Below are positions 32,268 to 43,201 of a stretch of DNA of 64,000 bases, piece by piece. The first letter of the stretch is position 1. The number at the start of each line of letters is the position of its first letter. Location of the stretch: assembly GCA_009829735.1 (NCBI GenBank), contig CM020618.1:22739346-22803345 (forward strand). The letters are read 5' to 3'. The notes beneath the pieces are model-generated. The model had not been told where the DNA came from, made no database searches, and saw only the letters and a program-made list of their open reading frames with translations. The position numbers and the translations under genes were made by a program. This DNA comes from Pyropia yezoensis. Taxonomy: Eukaryota > Rhodophyta > Bangiophyceae > Bangiales > Bangiaceae.

Positions 32268-33284
32268 CTACCTCCCCGCCTTCTTCTCCTCCACAATGAG
32301 GCGCGCCAGCTCCGGCTCCAGCAGCCCGTGCGCGAGCATCCACGCCTCCGCCATGGCCGACCCGCCCGACGACGCGGCGGCGGCGGCGGCCGCCGCGGCG
32401 GCGGCCTTGCCCTTGCCCTTGGGCGTCGCCGCCGTCTTGGCCCGCTTGGCCACCCCCGTCACGCCCCCCTTCTCCGCGTAGAGGCTCTCGTAAAAGAGGC
32501 GCGCCGCGTCGTTGCGTGCGGGGGTCTCCCGGCGCTGGCCGGGCATCTCATACTTTTTTGTGCCCGCGGTGGGGCCGCCGCCACCGCCAGCGGCAGCGTC
32601 TGCCTCGGCCTTGGCCAGCTTCCGCTTGGCCGCGGGCGTCATCGCGCCGGCGGCCGCCTTTTTTCCCCGCCCGGCCGTCGCTTTGGCGGGCGTCGCCTTG
32701 GCAGCCGCCGCCGCCTTTCCCCGCGGGGTGGCCGCCTTCTTCGGGGTGGCCGCCTTTTTGGCCGCCGGCGCCGCGGCGGCCTTGGCAAAGCCCCGCCCCC
32801 GCGACGGCGGCGGAGCCGCGGCCGCGGCCGCGGCGGGGCCAGCCGCCCCCGGCGACGGGCGGCGCGCTACCAGCGGCACGTCGTCGTCATCCTCCTCGCC
32901 GTCATCCACGTCCTCGTCCTCATAATCATCCCCATCATCGTCGGCAGGGGCGGTACCACCGCCCCCTCCATTGCCCACAACGGCGCCGCTCGCGCCGCCG
33001 TCCCAGTCACCGTCCTCTTCCTCGTCCTCGTCTTCCTCCTCCTCCTCCTCGTCACTCCCGCCCATCCCCCCCGCGGACCGCCCGTTGGCCGCAGCGCCCG
33101 CCCCACGGCCGCCGCTGCCGCCACCGCCCACGCCACCGCGCGACAGGCGGGACGCCAGCGGCGCGTCATCCTCCCCCTCCGAGTCTTCATCCGAAGGGGC
33201 GTACGCGGCGCTGCCGCCACGGCCGGCACGGGATGGCGGGCGGGAGACGGCGAGGGTGTCCTCATCGTCGGACAGGTCAGACAT
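32268..33284 (-). CDS. Nuclear acidic/Lys-Ala protein with a conserved C-terminal PGQ...FYESLY domain
   Basis: The start at 33284 (MSDLSDDEDTLAV) is preferred over the upstream in-frame Met, which opens with a hydrophobic non-conserved stretch. The protein is 338 aa. Residues about 1-140 are acidic with Asp/Glu runs. Residues 160-230 are Lys/Ala/Pro-rich with AATPKKAATPRGKAA, as in histone H1 tails. The C-terminal ~90 residues contain KYEMPGQRRETPARND, RLFYESLY and MAEAWMLAHGLLEPELA. These match a C-terminal module I know from plant proteins of unknown function (pattern '+Y.lPGQ...PeerDplR.FYesLy...semA..Wm...GLL'). Probably nuclear or chromatin-associated. No intron. Confidence 0.75.
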   Translation of the reverse strand: MSDLSDDEDTLAVSRPPSRAGRGGSAAYAPSDEDSEGEDDAPLASRLSRGGVGGGGSGGRGAGAAANGRSAGGMGGSDEEEEEEDEDEEEDGDWDGGASGAVVGNGGGGGTAPADDDGDDYEDEDVDDGEEDDDDVPLVARRPSPGAAGPAAAAAAAPPPSRGRGFAKAAAAPAAKKAATPKKAATPRGKAAAAAKATPAKATAGRGKKAAAGAMTPAAKRKLAKAEADAAAGGGGGPTAGTKKYEMPGQRRETPARNDAARLFYESLYAEKGGVTGVAKRAKTAATPKGKGKAAAAAAAAAAASSGGSAMAEAWMLAHGLLEPELARLIVEEKKAGR

Positions 33285-34381
33285 GGTGATGGGGTGTGCG
33301 GGCGAGGGGAGATGGAAGGAGAGTAACCAAGAAAATGGGAAAGAGGGGGGGAGGGGGGGGGAGGGGGCAGATAGGGAGGGAAGGGAGACCAAGGGGGGAA
33401 ACGGTTAAGCAGGACAACCAAAGTCTTGATAAAAGATGCGCGGTCGACCCGGCCTTGAGGCGGCAGCAAGAAGCAAGCCGCAGGGGTTGACACCCCCCCA
33501 AAGACGATGCGCGCGCCCCGTGCACCCCGCTGCCACCACAAGCGCGTCACGGCCAAGTCCCGGGGCGCCTCAGCCGCAGTGCGCGGCAAGCAGCGCAAAC
33601 GGGACAAGAAAAAAAACGGTGCCCGCTCCCCCGTCGCGGCAGCGAACGGTGGAAGGCGGGGGGAGCGTCCAAAAGGGCCAGCCCGCTGGTCGGGCAGAGC
33701 GCGGGGGGACGGCCACGTCGTCGCGGCGGCAGCCGCCGGCGAGGCCACGACTGCCACACACAGTCCCCAAGGGCCGCGCGGTGGACTTGGCGGCGAGACG
33801 CCGCCGAGTGGGGCGGCGATCTGTACCTGTCGGGAGGGTGGCCCCCCCCCTACCCATCTTGGCTGAAAGTTCTGCTGCAACAAAAGCGGCCGCTTCGTTG
33901 TGCACCGAGGCTACGGAAAGAGCAAAAGGAGTGCGAGCCGTTGAAAGCGTGCGCAACGTTGCTCAAGACAGCCAGGCCTCGAGTCTCGTGGGACTCGGAC
34001 ACGGGGGACCAAAAGAGTAACACCCCTATTTCCTCGTGCGCAGTACGAACAACAGTTTTGCCATCCGTGTCTTCCCCCGGAGAGCCATCACATCGTCGTC
34101 CTCGGCATTCAGCTCGACGATAGCGTGCACTCTCACTGCTACGCTCCCTGAAGCCTCACCGGGGTATGTGCCTTCCACCGCTCAACCCTCCGTCTTCTTC
34201 TTCTGCGTGGTCTCTCCTGGCCGTCCTCGTGCAGCTGGACGCTGGCATCACCTTGACTGTAGCTTGTCACGCCACTGCAACCGGTCCCCGGTTTTGAGGG
34301 GTACACCGCCACACAGTCTTTCAAGACTGTTGCTTCTCGGCCGCCCTTCGCCCATCCGATTGTTCCGTGTCATCGCTCGTC
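33285..34381. other. Divergent intergenic region, 1.1 kb
   Basis: Lies between the minus-strand nuclear protein gene and the plus-strand NDUFAF2-like gene, so it should hold both promoters. Short overlapping ORFs only; no TATA element recognised. Confidence 0.5.
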
Positions 34382-35182
34382 ATGGCGTGGCGTGCTCGCC
34401 TTGCGCCCCTCGTGGACGCCCTTCTCTCCCGACGGCTCGTCGGCACGGACTCGGCGGCCAACCGGTACTACGTGTCCCCCCCCGCCCCCCCGCCGCCCCC
34501 CGCCTCTCAAAAGCGGTTTGTCCTCTCCCCCGACCCGCTCTCCCCCCACATGCCCGTCCAGTGGTCGGCGTGGCTCCGCTACGCCCGCCCCCACCCGCCG
34601 ACGGCGGAAGAGCTGGCCGCCGCCGCCGACGCGGCGGCCGCCCTCCGCGCGCGGGTGGCGGCGCTCGAGGTGCGCGATGAGAAGGAGCGGCTGCGGTGGA
34701 TTGCCGCCGTCAGCGGCGACGGGGGCGGCGGGGGTGCCGCTGCGGACGCGCCGGCGGACAAGGCGGCGGACCAGGCACGCCACATCCAGCAGATGCTCGC
34801 GCTGACCATTGGCTCCCGCAACAGCCCGGCGGATGGGGGTCTCCACGCGCAATCGGCGCCGCTGGTCGCTGGGGGGGCGGGGGGGGTGGGGGGAGGCAAC
34901 GCCGCTGCCGCTGGGGCGCCGGCGGCGACGGTGGGCGGGGGCGCCGGCGGTCTCGGTGGCCTGGATGATGCGACCGCTGCGGCCAGGGTTGCTGCGTTGG
35001 GTGGGGCCGGAGCAGTACCGCCATTGTCGTCGTCGTCGACGCCGCCGCCGCCGCCGCCGCCAGCGCCGTCTCATCATGATGAGGTACGTCGACCGTTGCT
35101 GGTGATATGCGGGAAGTGTGGGCAAGGTGTGGCGTTGTTGGCCGTGGGACTGGAGGGTGCGGGGGGGTGGGGGGGCAGCTGA
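34382..35182 (+). CDS. NDUFAF2-like mitochondrial complex I assembly factor
   Basis: The start MAWRARLAPL at 34382 leaves a short basic N-terminus; an in-frame ATG at 34367 is also possible. RLVGTDSAANRYYV, then SQKRFVLSP and MPVQWSAWLRYARPHPPTAEEL match the NDUFAF2/NDUFA12 family signature '+lVGtD..GN+YYe ... +rwv ... vP.eW..WL......PPt.eE'. The family helps assemble mitochondrial NADH dehydrogenase. A coiled stretch follows and then a Gly/Ala tail, poorly conserved as in NDUFAF2. At 35083/35084 a strong GAG|GTACGT donor in phase 0 suggests the real 3' end is spliced; I could not place the acceptor, so the last ~30 codons as drawn may be intronic. Confidence 0.72.
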   Translation: MAWRARLAPLVDALLSRRLVGTDSAANRYYVSPPAPPPPPASQKRFVLSPDPLSPHMPVQWSAWLRYARPHPPTAEELAAAADAAAALRARVAALEVRDEKERLRWIAAVSGDGGGGGAAADAPADKAADQARHIQQMLALTIGSRNSPADGGLHAQSAPLVAGGAGGVGGGNAAAAGAPAATVGGGAGGLGGLDDATAAARVAALGGAGAVPPLSSSSTPPPPPPPAPSHHDEVRRPLLVICGKCGQGVALLAVGLEGAGGWGGS

Positions 35183-35933
35183 TGTCTGCCCGGCTGCGCG
35201 GCGTACCGCTGCTGCGTCCCCAGCGTCCGCCTGACGCTGCGCGCGTGCCACTGAGCGCCATGGCGCGGTCACCCCCCGTATGCCTGCCACCCGCTGTGGC
35301 CCGACCACCATTGGGACGGTGGGTGGCGGCAGCAGATGTCGCCGCCTCACGGTGCTGCTGGCGATGGGGGGGGGGGGGGGGGGGGGGGGGGGAGAGGGCG
35401 TGGACCCACCCGAATCGCCCTCAAGGTCGCCGCGGCCTTACGGGGGTACCCCCTCCACCATCACCCACCGCCGCCTTCTCGTAGTGCCGCACACACGCGC
35501 AGGGTGCCCGTCGCGCGCGGGAGGTTGGTGGGTGCAGGGGGAAGAGGCAGCGCAACCAACACTCACCCCATTTGGGCCGCGCCGCGGCTTGGCTCTTCTT
35601 CTCCTGTCTTTGTGCCTCGCCGCGTCGGTCGTCTTTTTTTCCTCGCTGCTGTCCCGCCGCCGTGGGTGGGGTGGCGGGGGCGGGGTGGGGGGGTGCATTG
35701 TGCGCTGTGCCCAGGGCGGGGGGGCGTTTGTACCCGCCGCGTGGTCACCGGGGGCGGGCGCGGGGGGTGCGCGGTCGCCGCGGCGGCGGCAGCGCCCGCT
35801 GCCGCCGCCGCCACCGCCGTCCTCGTAGAGATGGGGGGCGGAGGTGGTGGCGCTGCCATCGGAACCCGTCGGGGGGTGTAATGTATTCCTCTTGTCTTGT
35901 GAAGCGGCAGAGGTGTGCAGCAGCAGAGGGCGC

Positions 35934-35966
<33 letters not shown>

Positions 35967-36215
35967 GGTGGTGTAGCGGGCGAGAGGTGGTCATCGCCCG
36001 GTGGCCGGTTCCGTCTTACCGTCTGTATTGGCAGCTGGCGCGGCCACGCCGCCATGCGGTGAGAGCCCCGCCACTCCTTCTTCCACCCCTGCCGTTCTGC
36101 GCGAGACCGACAAGACCCGTGGGCGATCCGACGCCGGCCGCGGCCACACTGTCACGGCCTCTGCCACTGCCCATCCCCCCTCTCCTTCTTCTGTCTCCGC
36201 GCTCGTTCTTTTCCT
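35183..36215. other. Intergenic, with two long poly-G tracts
   Basis: Contains 27 G at 35366-35392 and 30 G at 35936-35965. It may hold the last exon of the NDUFAF2-like gene. No other recognisable coding sequence. Confidence 0.45.
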
Positions 36216-36647
36216 ATTTCGGTCGTCGACGTGGTTGCTGTCCCTGTCCATGGTTGAGGCCCGGCGCCTGTGGGTGGGCGGCGAGGCCGATGGGGAAGCA
36301 TTCTTCGTGTGGCTATCCAAACAGGGGGGGGGGGCGGGGTCGGACTCGTCCTCGACGAGTAGTCCTTGCGCTGGAAAATGAAGCCGGCGGCTTCACACGG
36401 CTTCGTTCGGAAACGAAGCGCCCCGTCCTGCATTTCGGTCGTCGACGTGGTTGCTGTCACTGTCCATGGTCGAGGCCCGGCGCCTGTGGATACGCGGCGG
36501 GGCCGATGGGGAAGCACTCTTCGTGTGGCTATCCAAACAGGGGGGGGGGGCGGGGTCGGAGTCGTCCTCGACGAGTAGTCCTTGCGCTGGAAAATGAAGC
36601 CGGCGGCTTCACACGGCTTCGCTCGGAAACGAAGCGCCCCGTCCTGC
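36216..36647. repeat. Tandem duplication, 2 x 216 bp
   Basis: 36216-36431 and 36432-36647 are near-identical direct copies. Each has a run of ten or more G and a small hairpin (GCTTCG...CGAAGC). Few differences, so a young duplication. No coding function seen. Confidence 0.85.
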
Positions 36648-37932
36648 TTGTCTTTTTTTGACTCATGTTCGCGCGTCAGGACGTGATGTCTCGTGTCTGA
36701 AGAAGTATTTGCCGCGTCTCTTGGCCAATGGACGATGAGATTAAATGTGAGAAAGCGGAATCATAGCGAGACATGTGTCACACGTTGGTTGGGAGGGTAC
36801 AGTTGCCATTTTGCTTGCGCTGTGTTGCGCACCGCGTTCTCTTCCACTTCGCACGTTTCTCGTCTTCGCCGGTCAACTGTTCAGCAGTCTGCTCATCGGT
36901 ATGTATCCGGTCAAGAAGAATGGGCTGCACATACAAATTGGCGTGCGGCGGCCAATCAGACGCGCACACTCTTTCGACGGAGACGCGCTTGGAGCCCAAG
37001 CGCCGACGACGCGGCCACCGCGGTCTCAGTTTGCATCTCGCGTAACGGGCGTTCAACAGCCACGACACCCCCCTGGATACGCCCCACAGAGGGGGGGGGG
37101 CAACCCCTCACCCCTTGTCTGCGTGCCGCCTGCCAGCTGCAAAAAAAACGCGGATCTGGCTTGCCAGGCCGCGAAGGGGATCCTTCTCCGTGCAGTGGGG
37201 GGGCGAGGGGTGGGCCCGTGGGTAGGGGTGGTTGCCCGGTCCAGGACCCCCCGCAGGGCCAGCAGCAGGCCGCCCGCCCATTCGCCACTCGCAGGGGCGG
37301 CACGGGAGCGCGCGTTTTCCGCCGCTACCCCACCTCTGCGGCTAGACCGCCCGCCCGGCTCGCGGGCGGGAGTGGCCGCCAGCCCCCTCGTGCGCACACC
37401 GCGTGGGTGGGGGGGGTGCGGTGTCGTGCCGACGCTTTTCCCGGCTCTCGGTGGGGGTGTGCTTGAGGTGGGGTTTGGACGGGCACCCAATGGAATTGCA
37501 CGCATGCTGCGCTGCCTGCCCCACAAGCCGCCCACACTGGCCCAAAGGGCGCCGCTGGCTTCGCGCCACCACCCCCCCCGCCCCCCCCCGACGCGGCGAC
37601 CGGAACGCACCCTGTCGCCCGCCGGCACACCAACGACCGTCGCAACGCACACGCGCGTGCCACCAAGGCGGAGCGCACACCAGGATTCGCGCGCGCATTT
37701 TCCCGCGCCCTCCCGTTGCCACCACTCGCACTTGTCGCACGCGCCCCGACCGCGCCTATCCGACGCCGCGCCGCGCCCCCGCGTGAAGCCGCACCCACGC
37801 ACACACAGTTGACGTCCCATCCCTGCCGCCCCCGTTTCGCGGCGCTGCCGTTGCGGAAGCAGGCGACTAGGTCTGTCCCGCACTTTTCCCCACTACCCCT
37901 TGCTTTTGTTTTCCTCACACACAGCCGCCGCC
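36648..37932. other. Intergenic, upstream of the HhH-like gene
   Basis: Open frames exist but no recognisable domain. The pyrimidine-rich stretch ending at 37932 is the probable 5' leader of the next gene. Confidence 0.45.
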
Positions 37933-38906
37933 ATGTCGGACGCCGACGCCGCGGGTGCGACGACGACCGTCGAGGCGGTCGTGGAGCACGTGGCCCCCGC
38001 CGTGGAGGCCCAGTTGGAGCCGGCTGCCAAGAAGGCCAAGGTGTATGTTGTTTTGGACAGGGGGCGCCTTTTCAGCATGTTGTGTGTCTTGTTTGATCAG
38101 TGAGCGGTGGGGGCGATGGCCGACGGCGCCTCGGCTGTCGTTTGCTGTCGTCGCTAGCTCGCCACCTGGGTGCACAAGCATGGCATCAGCTTTGCCTGGG
38201 GCGTCCTTGCTGTATGTTGCCCAGTTGCCTTGTTCGGTTCGTGCTAGGGACTCACATGCATTGGCTCTTCACTTTCCTCGGATTGCTCTTGCGCACTCGT
38301 TTCGACGGTTCGCGATGTTTTGCATGGATGCTTTGCCTCACGTGGTTGCCCCTCTGTCGTTCATGTAGCGATGAGCCTGCCCCTGGGTTGACTGAGCTTC
38401 CGAACTACACCATGAACGTCAATGAAGCCATTGACGCGGACGTTCGCAAGGAGAACCTGCATGCCATCGTGGAGCGTCCGGTGGCGGCGCTGAACGGTTT
38501 GGGCGAACGCGCCACGACCATGTTTTCCGAGATGAACGTGACGACTATCCGCGACCTGGGCGAGTGGTCGCTGTACAAGAAGGCCTTGGCCATCAAGACG
38601 CTGGCTGATGTGGAGGTGGAGGGTGCCCGCGCTTCGCCGTGCATTCTGAACATTGACGAGGCGGTGGTGGAGGCGTACGAGGCCAAGAGCTTCAAGGAAA
38701 TCCTCGACGCGCCCGTCACGGCGCTGCAGGGTGTTGGCGAGAGCGCCGCCGAGGCGCTTGCCATTCACCACGTGGACACGGTCCGCAAGCTGGCTGACTT
38801 CAAGTACTGCGCCTGGGCGTCTGCCCTGCTGACGCTTTCTGCGTCGGAGAACACCAAGTCTGCTGCGGAGAAGACGCAGGAGACGCTGCTCAAGCGCCTG
38901 GAGTAG
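37933..38906 (+). CDS. Two-exon protein with tandem helix-hairpin-helix-like units
   Basis: Exon 1 is 37933-38042 (MSDADAAGATTTVEAVVEH onward). The intron is 38043-38368 with a canonical GTATGT donor and a GTAG acceptor, and exon 2 is 38369-38906, giving 215 aa. Codons join in phase 2 to give Val. Exon 2 has two related units: LNGLGERATTMFSEMNVTTI with RDLGEWSLYKKALAI, and LQGVGESAAEALAIHHVDTV with RKLADFKYCAWASAL. The 'L.GvGe..a..l....v.Ti+dLa' pattern is that of helix-hairpin-helix DNA-binding modules (as in the Rad51 N-domain), so nucleic-acid binding is plausible but unproven. I do not know the family name. Confidence 0.75.
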
Positions 38907-39722
38907 GGCAAGGCCTAGCTTGGGTGATGGGTGTTATGGGTGGACTTGCCGGCAGCTGCACCCCTTAGCAGTGGCGCTCTGTGCGCGGCTGGACCGTTTT
39001 ACCCGTGGGGCCTGACGCTCGGGCGGGTCTGCTGCGGGGTAGCCACTGGTGATGAGAGGGAGAAGCAGCGGTGCGGCTTGCTGTAGCATGCCGCCAATTG
39101 GCGCCATCTTTGGCCGCTGTGCGCTTGGTACCGCCCGCCGGGTTGTGCCACCCTAGGGTGTCGCACGACACGAGCAATGGCCAGACCCCGTTTACGCAGG
39201 GGGCGGATGTTCTGCCAGCCGACACCGCCGTGTCTGCTTGCTTCCTGGGGCGCCCACTCGGCTTGTTGGATTGCGTCGGGCCGCGCTTGCGCGGCCAGTG
39301 CCATTGCTCGCTTGTTTTGCGTGTTCTGTTGTGCCATAAATTTTGGTTTTGTTGTTCTCTCGAGTGGCTCTCCAGGTGTCCATCGCACCTGTGGTACCTT
39401 AGTGGTGCTTGGCTAGTCGCCCTGGACTTGGTCTAGGGGCATCTTGTGAAATGTCAGGACTGAGTGTGCAACAACTCTCTGAACAGGCGCGCTAGCCCCG
39501 CTGCAGTTCCGTATGTACAGCATTCGTCATTGCGAGCATGAAGTGCTTTCATACGACATCGACGGACACCTGTCTGAGAACAGCTGGTTGCTCCATGAGG
39601 AATCCTGCACGCACAACAGACAGCGACCCGTTCGCTGGCGAGGCCGCCACAGATTTACAAGACGTTGGCCAAAAAAGTGCAAAAAAAAGACAGAAAGCGG
39701 GGACAATCGCACTCACACATGC
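38907..39722. other. Convergent 3' intergenic region
   Basis: Between the ends of the HhH-like gene (+) and the proteasome beta-2 gene (-). Short ORFs only; nothing recognised. Confidence 0.5.
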
Positions 39723-41120
39723 TCAAGTAGTGGTGTCCATTTCTCCCGTGGCGGGCGTAGCAGCGCCGTCGACCGCCGCCTCCGCCACACCCGCCTCCTC
39801 GACCACTGCGATTTCCTTCAGCGGGCGGGTGAATTTGCTCGAAAGCACCGCCGTCGTGCCCGGCGCAAACGCGTAGCCCGACGGCCGGCGGTACTTGCGC
39901 GCATTCTCCGTCGCGAAGCCCCGCAGGTACTCAGTTGACCCGCGCTTGATAATGCAAAGGTCCACGTTCCCACCCGAACCGAGATCATTGTAGATACCTG
40001 CCGAGATACCGCGGTACACCAGGTTCTTGGCATCCTCCAGGGACAGGTCGTCTTTGTAGCCAGTCTCAAAAACCGCCATCGCGGCCAGGGAGCCGGACCC
40101 CATGGTCACGTACGGCAGCCGGTCAGTCGAACCATGCGGGTACACCGTGTACAGGTGGGGGCCGTGCAAGTCCACCCCGCCCAGCACAAGCGCTGCAGAC
40201 ACGTGGCCCTGGTAGCGGAAGAGCATCCGCTTGAGCATCGTGAGGCTCGTAGAGACCCGGGACTCGCGGCCCGTCGCTAACCGGTGCAGCTCCAACTGGG
40301 AGGAGATGAGACCGGTGGAGCTCTCCGTGTCTGCCGAGGTGCCCGCGCCGCAACAGTAGATGTTGGGCGCAATGTAGTGGATCTTCTCGCAGAACTTCTC
40401 AAAGACGGTGGACCCAGAAGTGGCCCTATCCAAACACAAGGAAAGCAGGGCAACAAAGCACAAAAAAAAAAAGAAACACCACGTCGTCCACATGAGTAAC
40501 CCGCTCGGCGCACAGAGGATACCCAGGCAATGGGGCGGCAGCCGACGCAAAAGGGGCCACGCTGGTCCGCCCCCGTCGACCCGCTGCGGTTGTACGCCGC
40601 GCCCCAAGCCCGCACAAGAGTAGCTTCCCGCGGGACGAAACCCTGCAGAGCGAGTCCCCGATGCGTGCACAAGGACCCCACGTACCGAGTGTCAGCGCCC
40701 AAGACGATGCCATCCGCAAACACAACCCCCGCAATGGTGGTCCCCGTCTTCACAGGCTTCGGCATGGTGTAGCCCCTACGGCCACAAAGAGACCCATACC
40801 ACAGGGAGGCAGCGTGTCGCAAAAGAGGAAGACAGGGAAAAACCATTCACAAGCGTAAGGCAGGCAGCCAGACCCCAAAAGGGAAGGGTGGCGGTCAGTG
40901 GCGGCCGTGACGGGATCAAGGGCCCAATGGATGGATAAAAAAGCAGCCGGCTTCTCAGCAACCACCGCACCAGGAGCAGTGAAACAGAAAGCAAGCACCG
41001 GCCCCGACCCACAAGACCCCGCGATCCACACTTCCGGGACAACACGTACTGGGCCTCGAGGTGGTTGTTGCGGAGGACATTGTCAAAGGAGAAGCCGCCC
41101 CGCTCCTTGGACGACAACAT
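39723..41120 (-). CDS. PSMB7: 20S proteasome subunit beta type-7 (beta-2)
   Basis: Three exons by splice signals and homology: 41044-41120, 40686-40775 and 39723-40425, total 289 aa. Donors are GTTGTC and GTACGT; acceptors are GTAG and ATAG. The propeptide carries [11 protein letters not shown]. Mature Thr1 is in [10 protein letters not shown] (residue 38), with Asp17 in GADTRAT (residue 54) and Lys33 in [10 protein letters not shown] (residue 70) all present, so the trypsin-like site should be active. [30 protein letters not shown] and [20 protein letters not shown] are typical of beta-2. The C-terminal arm that wraps beta-3 is present. It is divergent from SNU23 with a 513-bp shared upstream region. 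Confidence 0.95.
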
Positions 41121-41633
41121 CCTGGCGACGCAGTGGCAACACGGCCCGCCCCAACTACTGGGGGAGACGTAGAATGACAGCCGCCAACACCACGGGGGCG
41201 CGTCGCAGATGCCGCGGGTAGCGGGAGAGTGCAGACTCGACTGCCGCGATGCTGCCTCCCACGCCACTGGGCGCCCACCGACAGAGGACAGCCAGCACCT
41301 CCAGTCGATGCGGCAGGCGGTGGCTGGAGTGGCAGTCCCAGAGGAGTTGCCGCCGATGCAATCAAGTCGTGTCCTGCTGTCCTTCTACAGTAAGTAGCCC
41401 CCAGTGCCCAATGTCTCGTGCCCATAGTGGAACGCGTGGCCGCACTCGCTGCCTTTGCTCTTAAGGGCTGCACACAGCGCCCCGTTAGGATAATTGACGC
41501 GACGGGTCCGCTGAAGACATGGCGATGAGTGCCGCAGCGCTCATCGCCATGAGCGTCCACACGTTGCCTTCGTCGAGCTCCGACCCGGAGCGCCTCTTCT
41601 TGTCCCCCGCAACTCCCATTCCCCCCAACCACC
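41121..41633. promoter_or_regulatory. Shared divergent upstream region of PSMB7 and SNU23
   Basis: 513 bp between two divergent start codons, so both promoters must lie here or within the genes. It contains a perfect 12-bp inverted repeat at 41518-41551 (CATGGCGATGAG, 10-nt spacer, complement). A regulatory role is inferred only from position. Confidence 0.45.
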
Positions 41634-42554
41634 ATGCCTATTCCCCCTCCTCCTCCTCCTCCCCCTTCAGCCACCAATGATGCCGTTCGCAAGGTGTGGG
41701 ATAAGGCCGCCTTTGCCCGCCGCGCCGCGGAGCGAGCGGCCGCAGCCGACGCCCCCCCCCCGCGCCCCCCCCGTCGGCAGCCCACGGACGACACCCCCGG
41801 CGCGCCCACTCGTGCGTGGCTCACCGCCCGCTCCGACTCGGGCCGCCTCGCCGCATCCATTGCCGCCCGCGTCGGCGCGGATGACCTGGTGACAGGCGGC
41901 AGCGGCGGCGGTGGCGTCGGTGGTGGTGTCGGTCCCGGCTTCGCGTGCCGCCCGTGCGGGGTGCTAGTCAAGGACAGCCGCGTGTTCCTCGCCCACCTCA
42001 ACAGCCGCCGCCACCAGCGCAACCTGGGCGTGTCAATGCGCGTCCGCCGGAGTGACACGGCCGACGTGGCCGCCGCGTTTGACACGGCTATTGCCGCGCT
42101 GCGGGCGAGGCGGGCCGCGGCAGCGGCAGCGGCGGCGGCCGCCGCCAAGGGGGAAGCGCCGGCAGAGGGCGCGTGGGCGGACCGCGTCGCGCGCGCCGAG
42201 GCGGCCGAACGAGAGCGGCGGAACGCAAAGCGGGCAGCGGCGGGGGACCGCCGTCGCGCAGCACGGGCGGCGGCCGCGGCTGCCGCAGGGGAAGGGGAGG
42301 GGGGGGCGCAAGACAGCGACTCGGATGGCGACTGGGAGGACGCGGGGGAGTGGGTAGTTTCGGCTAGCGCGCCGGCGGGGGGCTGCGGCACCCCTGCTGG
42401 GGCGCCGCCGCCGCCGGCGCGTGGCGCCGCCGCCGCTGTGGTTAGCGATGGGGAGGATGAGGAGGAGGACGGTGACGACGGGCGGTACGAGACGGTGGAT
42501 GTGGCGGCTATGGTGGGCGTGCCTTCCTCCTTTCGGGGGGGCGGCGGCAGCTGA
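41634..42554 (+). CDS. SNU23: U4/U6.U5 tri-snRNP zinc-finger protein SNU23/ZMAT2
   Basis: Single ORF, 306 aa. After a Pro-rich start, VWDKAAFARRAAERA matches the family's 'vWDk.ey.+kA.eR'. Residues about 102-135 hold the U1-type C2H2 zinc finger (FACRPCGVLVKDSRVFLAHL, then H..RNLG) followed by SMRVRRSD, a near-diagnostic block. The coiled Arg/Glu/Ala region downstream is also typical. The acidic insert (SDGEDEEEDGDDG) and Gly/Ala spacers are additions relative to the ~200-aa human protein. The role is spliceosome activation in the nucleus, consistent with spliceosomal introns in its neighbours. Confidence 0.88.
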   Translation: MPIPPPPPPPPSATNDAVRKVWDKAAFARRAAERAAAADAPPPRPPRRQPTDDTPGAPTRAWLTARSDSGRLAASIAARVGADDLVTGGSGGGGVGGGVGPGFACRPCGVLVKDSRVFLAHLNSRRHQRNLGVSMRVRRSDTADVAAAFDTAIAALRARRAAAAAAAAAAAKGEAPAEGAWADRVARAEAAERERRNAKRAAAGDRRRAARAAAAAAAGEGEGGAQDSDSDGDWEDAGEWVVSASAPAGGCGTPAGAPPPPARGAAAAVVSDGEDEEEDGDDGRYETVDVAAMVGVPSSFRGGGGS

Positions 42555-43201
42555 ACCCCACCGCGACCCACGGTCTTGAGGGGGAGGGCGCGTTGCCTTG
42601 GAACATGATTTGTAGCGGGGGGGGGCCTCGGTCGCTGGCCTCCCGGTAGGCAGCCGCCTGGTCGTGGATCACCCCTCGCCGGCCGCGTGGCCCCTGGACC
42701 AGACGGTGGCGCTGGGAGCCAACCAGACGGTGGCGCTGGAAGCAGCCATGAGACGGTGAGGCGAGCGGCCGGTTGGCGGGCCGCCCCATGTGAGCGGCTG
42801 TGGAGGGAACCCCGCTTTCCCCACCACGCCGGCATCCGACATCCGTGGCGCGTCCCCGCCGCGCCGCAGACGCAGCACTCTCAAGGGAGAGCTCGACGAG
42901 TGAAGGCGGCGCGCGCTGGCCAGCCCGACCCTGGAGGGGGCACGGTCGCTGCAACGTGAGCGCGCCAGCGGCGGGGCGCTCCGCCAGCCGCCACGCGTGC
43001 ATGAGCGGGGCGCCTGGGCCCGGTGCAGCGTGGCAAGCCGCCTGCTCGTTGCGGAGAGGGCAGTGCAAGGCAGGATGAGCTACCGCGTCTATGAGAGAAT
43101 TAAAGGTTGCATGGTCACTCTGCGAATTGCTCTATCTAACGTCGACCACACCCTCCCACCCGCGACGCCCTCCCGCGCCCATCTCGCTCGTACATCTGAG
43201 C
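42555..43201. other. Convergent 3' region between SNU23 and ERO1
   Basis: Holds two adjacent near-copies of CAGACGGTGGCGCTGG around 42699-42740 and G runs. No gene seen. Confidence 0.5.
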
